A stretch of DNA of 23,756 bases. It comes from JAUVKA01 sp964465145. Its GTDB lineage: Bacteria; Bacteroidota; Bacteroidia; Bacteroidales; UBA12481. The notes under the pieces are model-generated. The model did not search any database, was not told the DNA's origin, and saw only the letters and a program-made list of their open reading frames with translations. Both the position numbers and the translations under genes were made by a program. Position 1 is the stretch's first letter; each line of letters opens with the position of its first letter. The stretch covers positions 1 through 23,756 of the forward strand of contig CAYXJR010000069.1 of assembly GCA_964465145.1 (NCBI GenBank), written 5' to 3'. Positions 6,842 through 13,725 of this stretch are shown piece after piece.

Positions 6842-8614
6842 ATGCAATATCGTAATACTTTTAAAAGGAAGTTATTTCTATACTACTTCACTGTTTTTGT
6901 GCTTTTTGGATTAATTCTCTTTATCTATCAATATTCAAGGGAAAAGCGATATAAAGCAAATGAACTGGAGAGTTCTTTGGATCAGGTGGCAGGAATTATC
7001 AATGGTTATATCCAAATCAATGGCTTAGATGAGACCTCAGATTATCAAAAAATTGATTCATTATATCTATTACTCCCAAATAAGGATACAAGAATTAGTA
7101 TAATATCTCTTGAGGGGGATGTCTTTTACGACACATCAGCTGACCCAGCCGAAATGGAAAATCACCTCCAACGACCGGAGATCCAGAAGTCTTTGTATAA
7201 TAAGTCTGGTGCAAACATCAGAAAATCTGCCACAACAGGATACAGCTACTATTATTATTCAAGATACTACCCCGGATATTTTGTCCGGGTAGCTGTACGT
7301 TATAATGTTGAAATAAAGAATCTTCTCCGGGCAGAAAAAACCTTTTGGTTTGTTTTCCTCGCCAGCTTTATAATAATCTGGTTTGTTTTAGTCTATGTTA
7401 CAGGAAAGATGGGAGAGGCAATTACAAAATTGAAAGAATTCGCAATTAAGGCCCGAACTGGACAATCCATCGACACAGAGATCAACTTCCCTGAGAATGA
7501 ATTAGGAGTTATAAGCCGGGAGATAAGCGATTTGTATGTAAGTCTCAATGCAACCAAGAATGAATTGATTTTCGAGAAAGAAAGACTTGTAAGTCACCTT
7601 CATGCACTCAATGAGGGGGTTGGAATTTTCTCAAAGGATAAAACCAATATTTATCACAATAATAATTTCATTCAATACATTAATTTGATAGCAGAAAGGC
7701 CAATAATAACACCCGAAGCTGTATTTGAGATTAAGGATTTTGAAAAAGCAATCACCTTTCTTGATCAAAATTTATCAGAGGATTTTGCAACTCAGCTATC
7801 AGATTTACCCCGCCTGGATTACACGATTCAGCAAAATGGCAAATTTTTCAGGGTACAATGTGTAATTTTTGCAGATCTGAGTTTTGAAATTAATATGACT
7901 GATGTTACCCGCCCCGAAAAAAGGAGAATCATTAAGCAGCAAATGACGGCTAACATCGCCCATGAATTAAAAACACCCGTATCATCTGTAAGAGGATATC
8001 TTGAAACTATTTTAAACAATCCCGATCTGGATCCGGAGAAAAGACTCCATTTTATTGAGAAAGCTTTTTCCCAGGCTGATCGTCTTACCTACTTAATCAA
8101 TGATATCGTGGTATTGAACAGGATAGATGAAGCAAGCGGCCATTTTGATCTGGAAACTGTTATAATCGAGCCCATGCTTTCGGAATTATCCGGCCTATAT
8201 GCTCAGGCTTTGACTGAAAATGGAATGACATTTAATTTTGTTGTTAATCCTGATGTGGCAGTTATAGGTAATCGCTCCTTACTCTTTTCTGTCTTTCAAA
8301 ATCTATTGGAAAATGCCATCAATTATTCAGGAACCGGAACGGAAGTAAGGATTAACCATTATCTGGAAGACCAGGAATATCATCATTTTTCTTTCCTGGA
8401 TAATGGACAAGGCGTTGATGATAAGCATCTTAACCGACTTTTTGAAAGATTTTACCGTATCGATAAAGGCCGAACCAGGAAACAGGGAGGTACAGGCCTT
8501 GGTTTGGCCATTGTAAAAAATGCTGTATTACTTCACAAAGGAGATATTAGCGTAAAAAATCGAAAAGAAGGCGGTCTGGAGTTTCTTTTTACACTGCCAA
8601 AAACCCTTTCCTGA
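6842..8614 (+). CDS. PhoR-type sensor histidine kinase
   Basis: A 590-residue membrane kinase, the likely partner of the PhoB-type regulator encoded eight bases upstream. Two transmembrane helices (about 11-29 and 168-186) flank an extracytoplasmic domain of about 138 residues that is rich in tyrosine near 134-147. A HAMP-like linker (187-240) and a divergent PAS-like segment (250-355) follow. The HisKA domain carries phospho-acceptor His374 in NIAHELKTPVSSVRGYLE. The ATPase domain has an N box around Asn491 (LLENAINYSG), G1 DNGQG (520-524), the FERFYRID segment and G2 GGTGLGLAIVK (549-559). Unlike E. coli PhoR it has a substantial periplasmic loop, as in Gram-positive and Bacteroidota relatives. 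The stop at 8614 ends the operon. Confidence 0.92.
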   Translation: MQYRNTFKRKLFLYYFTVFVLFGLILFIYQYSREKRYKANELESSLDQVAGIINGYIQINGLDETSDYQKIDSLYLLLPNKDTRISIISLEGDVFYDTSADPAEMENHLQRPEIQKSLYNKSGANIRKSATTGYSYYYYSRYYPGYFVRVAVRYNVEIKNLLRAEKTFWFVFLASFIIIWFVLVYVTGKMGEAITKLKEFAIKARTGQSIDTEINFPENELGVISREISDLYVSLNATKNELIFEKERLVSHLHALNEGVGIFSKDKTNIYHNNNFIQYINLIAERPIITPEAVFEIKDFEKAITFLDQNLSEDFATQLSDLPRLDYTIQQNGKFFRVQCVIFADLSFEINMTDVTRPEKRRIIKQQMTANIAHELKTPVSSVRGYLETILNNPDLDPEKRLHFIEKAFSQADRLTYLINDIVVLNRIDEASGHFDLETVIIEPMLSELSGLYAQALTENGMTFNFVVNPDVAVIGNRSLLFSVFQNLLENAINYSGTGTEVRINHYLEDQEYHHFSFLDNGQGVDDKHLNRLFERFYRIDKGRTRKQGGTGLGLAIVKNAVLLHKGDISVKNRKEGGLEFLFTLPKTLS

Positions 8615-8643
8615 TTCTCTCGTTTTCCTCTGACTATTTTTGG

Positions 8644-9214
8644 TTTAGAGAAGCCAATTTCCGACCCTGAAGGATGCACTCAAGAACGATTTGATAGTTC
8701 TAAGATCTGCACTTCATGATCTTGTCCGGGAGACTAAGGCTGTTCGGATTTCACCCTGATACCGGGCTGGGATATTCACTCCGGCGAGCTCCAATATGGT
8801 TGGAGTGAGATCAATATTTAATACCATCTGATCAAAAACTTTTCCACGTTTGGATTCTGATTGTCGGGGATCGTAAACTATCATCGAGTTCTTCTTCTTT
8901 AAGTGTCGACCTTATCCTTCCTAACAAACTATCCACACCACTAATCATCCGGTAATAACCCTTAATCATATTCTGATATTTTTCAGGGGTATCGTAACGC
9001 CAAGAAATAGGGCCAGGCGATCCATATTTGATCTTTTAATGATCTCATTACCAGCAAAGCCAAGCGCATTCTCGCGTTAATCGTCAGTTAAGATGAGGAT
9101 AATATTGGGTTTCTTGCCCTCGATAGTGGAAATTTTTCCCCCGGGATTATTTCATCCACCAAGGCTTATCAGAAAGGTTAGAACAAGTGGCAGAAGTCGG
9201 ATTTGAGATATCAT
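8644..9214 (-). pseudogene. Decayed S1-family sulfatase
   Basis: Remains of a secreted sulfatase, read on the minus strand. An ATG at 9214 opens a signal peptide (MISQIRLLPLVLTFLISLGG) interrupted by TGA at 9152-9154, where a lipobox Cys would be expected. The same frame then reads KKPNIILILTDD, a TAA at 9077-9079 in place of the usual Gln, and RENALGFAGNEIIK. After an internal deletion near 9030 the pieces YDTPEKYQNMIKGYYRMISGVDSLLGRI (8910-9000) and, in another frame, KVFDQMVLNIDLTPTILELAGV (8775-8850) match middle and late sulfatase segments. The CxPxR active-site region is missing, so no enzyme can be made. The 3' limit, the stop TAA at 8644-8646, is approximate. It lies downstream of GH95 and the intact sulfatase on the same strand, so it was probably the third gene of that unit. 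Confidence 0.8.
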
Positions 9215-9235
9215 TTTTTCAAACATTATAGCACA

Positions 9236-11608
9236 TTAATTAGATAATTCAACAGAAACTTGCTCTCCTGCTGGTAAATTAAACAATTTCGTTTTACCAT
9301 AGGCCTCTAGTTGGACATTCTGCTTTTTAGCAGAAAGCAGGCTTACCTTCAATCCTGAGGGAGACCACTCCAGGCTCTTTACTTCCACTTGTCCGCGACA
9401 TAGCACCCCTTCAATCCGTCCTTTATCCCAGACCTTAGGCAGGGCAGGAAGAAGCTGGATTTTTCCAGGCTCTGACGCGACCAGCATTTTGATGATCACG
9501 GCTGGCATACCCCCGCTAATATCCATATTGAATAGTGTTTTAGCGTTATGCATCGAAGCCAGGTTATTCAACCAGAATCGGTTGACTAAGTGCTGGAGGC
9601 ATTCATAGGCAAGTTCAGCCTCACCTAAACTGGTGGCAGCCTGGCCCAACTGGACTAAGCCAAAAGACATAAATCCCGAACGCGCCCCCCTCCAATGCTT
9701 ATCCAGTTTATAGACTAAACTATTTTTAAAGGCTTCCTGAAGTTCAGGGCTTTCTGCAATCTCTTGCGGCATTCCATAATACAATGGGTAAAATTGAGAG
9801 GAATGCCTGTGTGCATCATTATTGGCCAGTTTTGGAGTAAGCCATTCCTTTATCATCCCGTTTTCATCAATCATATAATCGGGCATTTTGCTAAGCATAT
9901 CCTTCCAGAGCGGTATTTTATCTCCATTGACCCTGAGCTTTTGAGAGCCATCAATAAGATTTTTAAGAAGTTCTTTTGCAGCGGCAACATCCATCGTGGC
10001 GTTGAAAGTCCCCTGGGAATTTGTGTTCCCCGGAGTATTTTCAGGTGACTGTGTTGGTGAGAAAATATATTTACCATCCTGTCCTTCATATAAGTAATCT
10101 TCAAAGAAAAGGGCACATTTCTCCATAAAAGGCAAGGCATGCCCCGCCAGAAAATCTTCATCGCCGGTATACTGGTAGTAATCATAAAAGAAATGGGCTG
10201 CCCAGGCTGCTCCCCCAACCCAGAATCCTCCTGCAAACGTTCCGGCAAGGGCGTTGTTGTAGCCATTCGTTGTTGAACGGGAGGGCAAAACGACACCTCT
10301 GCAACCAAAAAGATGTTTTGCATTGATCTCCAGCCAGGGAACTATGGATTCAATGTAGGAAGTGTAAGCAAGCATCAGTTCCGGGGTATTCCCCATCAGC
10401 ATGCTTGCTATAGCGGAAGGGACATTCCCGTTATGAGTGAAATCACTGGCCCAATCGGGCACAAAAGTGCCGGCCCAAACGCCCTGTAATGTAGGGGGCA
10501 ATTCTCCTGTACAGGAAATAATATTATATCGTGCTGCATCAAACTCCTTTTCGATCAATGCTTTATTGATATTTTCAGCCGTAGATAATTCAAATAGCTC
10601 ATTTGTGGTTTTCTGGTGATCTTCTCCACCGCCAAGATCCAGCTTCATCCTCCTGAACATCTCTCCATGAATTTCTGCGTGAGAATCAATAAGGCCATCA
10701 TAACCACCATTTAAATCAGCTATTGCCTCCTGCATTTCAGACATAACCGAAGCATCAGGATCATATAATAATTCGAGATCAATTATTATCAATACCTCAT
10801 CAGCTCCGGTAATTATTATGCTCTCACGGGTTGTTTCCGACTTTCCCCCTGTAACCTTTACACCGGCTGTTCCTTCGAGCTTTTGTACACTGCCCGGGTA
10901 TGCCTGTGCAAAACTGTGTTCATAGGTAAGGAAATTATCTTTCGCCCCAATTTTCACATCCTTGATATGACTGGAAAATCTTCTGGCTGTTCCTTCCACA
11001 TAGTTGTATCTCAGTTTATCGCTGGGCATCCGGCGCTTGAGATACAAATCACAATTTATTAATCCCTTTTTCGATCCTGATATTTTCATCACAACAATTC
11101 CATCCGCCCTGGAAACAAATAATCTCCTGTCGTAGCTTCCATTATTATCCGTCCAATGAACCCGGGTCTCTCCTGTTTCAAAATCCACAGAGCGGGCATA
11201 ATCCCTTATCTCAACATCTGTATTCATTTTGATTCCCAGATCGAAACAGGGAACGAATGGATCAGGGTACATAAAACTCTCCTGACCGGAAAGATCAAAT
11301 TGCAGCTGGGTAGCTTGCTTATATAACCCTTTGTCGATCAGTTGCCTGATCTCAAACAACCTGGCCGACTGGTCCGGCGGCATGGTCGGGGGTCCCATAG
11401 GGAGGAACATTCTTTCGTGAGTAAATATAACTGTCTCATCCAGGGGACGGCTGAATACATTGGCTCCGATTGCACCATTACCAGATATCAGCCCCTCCTC
11501 CCAGGTTGAAGCGGGAGATGTACTAACGAAGCCTCTTTCCGGGACTGGGATTTGCGAAAAGGCGATGCTGGGGAGCAGGAGGAAAACGAAAATAACGGCT
11601 TTTTTCAT
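9236..11608 (-). CDS. GH95 family glycoside hydrolase (alpha-L-fucosidase or alpha-L-galactosidase)
   Basis: A 790-residue exported hydrolase with an N-terminal signal peptide (cleavage near AFS-Q at 18-19). The N-terminal beta domain opens with WEEGLISGNGAIGANVF (36-52), the GH95 signature. The (alpha/alpha)6 domain contains LQGVWAG (374-380), an Asn-x-Asn pair at 393/395 (THNGN) in the position of the catalytic-pocket asparagines, FSPTQSPEN (516-524) with Glu523 as the likely general acid, and AHRH (599-602) in place of the usual HRHxSHL. The C-terminus keeps the family motif LLPALPKVW. GH95 enzymes remove alpha-L-fucose or alpha-L-galactose by inversion. The family call is good; the exact sugar is not, because several pocket motifs diverge from characterised fucosidases. 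It lies downstream of a sulfatase, suggesting sequential desulfation and cleavage. Confidence 0.88.
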   Translation of the reverse strand: MKKAVIFVFLLLPSIAFSQIPVPERGFVSTSPASTWEEGLISGNGAIGANVFSRPLDETVIFTHERMFLPMGPPTMPPDQSARLFEIRQLIDKGLYKQATQLQFDLSGQESFMYPDPFVPCFDLGIKMNTDVEIRDYARSVDFETGETRVHWTDNNGSYDRRLFVSRADGIVVMKISGSKKGLINCDLYLKRRMPSDKLRYNYVEGTARRFSSHIKDVKIGAKDNFLTYEHSFAQAYPGSVQKLEGTAGVKVTGGKSETTRESIIITGADEVLIIIDLELLYDPDASVMSEMQEAIADLNGGYDGLIDSHAEIHGEMFRRMKLDLGGGEDHQKTTNELFELSTAENINKALIEKEFDAARYNIISCTGELPPTLQGVWAGTFVPDWASDFTHNGNVPSAIASMLMGNTPELMLAYTSYIESIVPWLEINAKHLFGCRGVVLPSRSTTNGYNNALAGTFAGGFWVGGAAWAAHFFYDYYQYTGDEDFLAGHALPFMEKCALFFEDYLYEGQDGKYIFSPTQSPENTPGNTNSQGTFNATMDVAAAKELLKNLIDGSQKLRVNGDKIPLWKDMLSKMPDYMIDENGMIKEWLTPKLANNDAHRHSSQFYPLYYGMPQEIAESPELQEAFKNSLVYKLDKHWRGARSGFMSFGLVQLGQAATSLGEAELAYECLQHLVNRFWLNNLASMHNAKTLFNMDISGGMPAVIIKMLVASEPGKIQLLPALPKVWDKGRIEGVLCRGQVEVKSLEWSPSGLKVSLLSAKKQNVQLEAYGKTKLFNLPAGEQVSVELSN

Positions 11609-11692
11609 GGTTAATGGTTAATTGTTTATGGTTAATTGTCAGTTGTCAGTTGTCGGTCACTTGTCACTCGTCACCCGTCACTTGTCACCCGT
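11609..11692 (-). repeat. 7-bp tandem repeat array, 12 units, filling the whole gene gap
   Basis: Twelve heptamers in perfect register. On the plus strand they change along the array from GGTTAAT-type (11609-11636) through TGTCAGT (11637-11657) to CACTTGT/CACCCGT (11658-11692). The array touches the GH95 ATG (11606-11608) and extends past the sulfatase stop (11685-11687). Seen on the coding strand, G-rich GTGACGG-type units follow the stop and AATTAACC-type units precede the start. There is no room for any other leader. Confidence 0.95.
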
Positions 11693-13412
11693 CACCTCCT
11701 TCAACTTCAATGCTATATACATTCAGTGTTTTCTCTTCGGTTTCAAGCCAGGCACTAATTTTTGTTTGACCTTTTTTCAATTCCAATGAAAAGCTGAATG
11801 GATCATCAACATTACTAATCTTTTTTTCAAATTGATTATTACCAATCTTCAGGAAAGCTCTGATTACTTTGGATCCCTCCATATTTCTCCCTGATTCTTT
11901 GGGCCTGAGATATGGAATGAACTCATATGATCCTTCCTTTTCAACATCTACAACCCAAAACCTAGGTTCATTTGATGGACGATGTGCATCATGGCCGAAT
12001 AGCATTACAGGATTAGCCTTTTCATTTCCAATAATGATTGAATTATACTTATCAAAATTTTCGGAAATATGCTGCCACCACAACTCATACTGGGCAGCCA
12101 GAGTTTTAACAATCTCAGGATTATCAGCTGATAGATCTATCCTTTGTCCAGGGTCGGAAATAATATCATATAGTTCAAGGCTGTCTCTGCTTAATAACCT
12201 CCAGTTTTCTGTCATCACCTGGTATTCTTTATATTTCTCAGGGTAGTCGACTCTTTGATTATGTACGAATAAAGTTCGATCGGGCCATGGAGCTTCCGGC
12301 TGTGTTATGAGTGTATTTAAACTAATTCCATCAAACCTTCCATTCTCGGGAGTTTCCAAACCACACCAATCAATCAGAGTAGGTAAAAGATCCATATGGG
12401 CTGTTAGTTTGGATATTTCAATGCCACCACCAATTTCTCTTTCAGGCCACCTGATGTAACACGGAACTCTGTGGGCGTTCTCATAACCCCAAATTTTACC
12501 ACCCCTCATTCCACAGCTATATCCTTCTATAGGGAAACCCTGATCATCAATAATTATTCCTCCGAACCACGGGCAAGGTCCGTTGTCTGTCATAAAAATC
12601 AATATTGTATTGTCAGTAAGCCCCAGATCATCGATTTCCTGAAGAAAAACCCCAAGATCTTCATCCAGCTTTGTGATCATACCATAATAATTAGCCAGCC
12701 GTTCTGAAACCATTGATTTGTATGGCAGGGAGTATACAGAATCGACGAGTAGAGGAGCATGGGGAACATTGGTTGAGACATAGCAGAAAAAGGGATTATC
12801 ACTGTTTTCTCGCACAAACTTAGCAGCTTCAGTAAACCAGACGGTATTACAATAGCCTTTATATTGTTCATGAACACCATTATGCAAATAGGTATCGTCA
12901 AAATAATCATTTCCCCAATAATCAGGATTTGCACCAACGGCCCCTCCTCCATGAATGACTGATTCTTCAAAACCCCTGTCCATTGGTCGGAATGGGTAGT
13001 TTTCACCGAGATGCCATTTACCAAAGATGGCAGTCTTGTATCCTGCATCTCTGAAAACTTCGGCCATTGTTACATTATCTGTTCCTAGTAATGATCGTCC
13101 CCCAATTGTATGCCATACGCCGGTCCTTGAGGAATACTGACCTGTCATCAGGGCCGACCTGGTTGGGGCACAGCAGGGATCAACATGAAAATTGGTTAGG
13201 CAGATGCTTTGATCATGGAGTTGATCCATGGCAGGCGTCTTGACGTACGGACTGCCATGAGCTCCTATATCACCATAGCCCTGATCATCAGTTAGAATTA
13301 GTATTACATTTGGCTTATCCTGTACATTAAGGCATGAAGGCAGAAAGGCAGAAAAGCAAAAAGTAAGTAGTAAGAATAAAGGTATAGTTAAAAAATAACT
13401 GGCTTTTTTCAT
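11685..13412 (-). CDS. S1-family sulfatase, lipoprotein
   Basis: A 575-residue exported formylglycine sulfatase. Residues 1-27 form a signal peptide with a possible lipobox LPSC (Cys27). The alkaline-phosphatase-like core starts at KPNVILILTDDQGYGD, giving metal ligands Asp42/Asp43. The active-site motif is CAPTR with Cys81 as the formylglycine precursor, followed by SALMTGQYSSRTGV. Lys132 and His134 (GKWHLGE), His218 and the Asp276-Asn277 metal pair (MTDNG) are in place. Beyond the core, the last ~110 residues look like a small beta-sandwich domain. It precedes GH95 on the same strand. A maturase (anSME or FGE) must be encoded elsewhere. The last residues GDG and the stop codon lie within the heptamer array, and part of the signal peptide is encoded by an 8-bp repeat. 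The substrate is unknown. Confidence 0.92.
   Translation of the reverse strand: MKKASYFLTIPLFLLLTFCFSAFLPSCLNVQDKPNVILILTDDQGYGDIGAHGSPYVKTPAMDQLHDQSICLTNFHVDPCCAPTRSALMTGQYSSRTGVWHTIGGRSLLGTDNVTMAEVFRDAGYKTAIFGKWHLGENYPFRPMDRGFEESVIHGGGAVGANPDYWGNDYFDDTYLHNGVHEQYKGYCNTVWFTEAAKFVRENSDNPFFCYVSTNVPHAPLLVDSVYSLPYKSMVSERLANYYGMITKLDEDLGVFLQEIDDLGLTDNTILIFMTDNGPCPWFGGIIIDDQGFPIEGYSCGMRGGKIWGYENAHRVPCYIRWPEREIGGGIEISKLTAHMDLLPTLIDWCGLETPENGRFDGISLNTLITQPEAPWPDRTLFVHNQRVDYPEKYKEYQVMTENWRLLSRDSLELYDIISDPGQRIDLSADNPEIVKTLAAQYELWWQHISENFDKYNSIIIGNEKANPVMLFGHDAHRPSNEPRFWVVDVEKEGSYEFIPYLRPKESGRNMEGSKVIRAFLKIGNNQFEKKISNVDDPFSFSLELKKGQTKISAWLETEEKTLNVYSIEVEGGDG
13331..13362 (-). repeat. 8-bp repeat inside a signal-peptide coding region
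   Basis: Four octamers, GGCATGAA, GGCAGAAA twice and AGCAAAAA, lie in register on the plus strand. They encode roughly residues 17-27 of the sulfatase signal peptide on the minus strand, including the putative lipobox cysteine. Confidence 0.7.
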
Positions 13413-13725
13413 AGTTGGATTATTTTAGTTTAAATATACCAGAAACAAGTTAATGAGAATTCCCTTTTTTTAGCTGATTTGCCCACGAATTAATCAGGTT
13501 TGGTTAAAGGCCCAACAGAGCAAAAAGACAAAAGCCGCTGTTTACGGTGTTTGTCCCATAAAGTGGTTTGATTTTTTTACCAGATTCAAGGTGAATTCTA
13601 GAAATCATTTCTACCCAGGCCCCCTGATTTTCACCGGGACAGGCAAAATGGAAAGCCATAAAGTTAAAATCTGCGCTAAGTTTGGTTTGGGTATTATTTA
13701 CCTTTAGGCATAAAAAACTACATCT
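13413..13725. other. 313-bp divergent intergenic region
   Basis: This gap separates the divergent sulfatase and LamG genes and must hold both promoters. A weak -7-like element (TACCTTTA, 13699-13706) lies 20 bp before the LamG ATG, with TTTG motifs at 13681 and 13686 that are too close for a standard -33 box. Unlike the same-strand gaps of this locus, it contains no 7- or 8-bp array. A 51-codon open frame on the minus strand is listed separately. Confidence 0.5.
13504..13659 (-). CDS. Possible small protein or gene remnant
   Basis: A 51-codon reading frame begins MAFHFACPGENQGAWVEMIS and ends FCLFALLGL. The frame stays open upstream of the ATG for about 15 codons (KVNNTQTKLSADFNF). Its composition looks like a real protein rather than random A/T-rich DNA, with a Cys-Pro-Gly-Glu-Asn segment and a hydrophobic C-terminus. 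I recognise no family. It lies between the sulfatase and LamG starts, where a leader peptide or the remnant of a deleted gene would be possible. It may also be chance. Confidence 0.25.
   Translation of the reverse strand: MAFHFACPGENQGAWVEMISRIHLESGKKIKPLYGTNTVNSGFCLFALLGL

Noticed and set aside
8615..8650. Intrinsic terminator after the kinase gene
   Set aside because: Only a weak TTCTCT/AGAGAA pairing with a long loop is seen and no stable GC stem followed by a T run.
9871..10323. Second minus-strand frame of 150 codons within GH95
   Set aside because: It overlaps the GH95 coding sequence in another frame; GH95 motifs run uninterrupted through the region, so no frameshift is needed.
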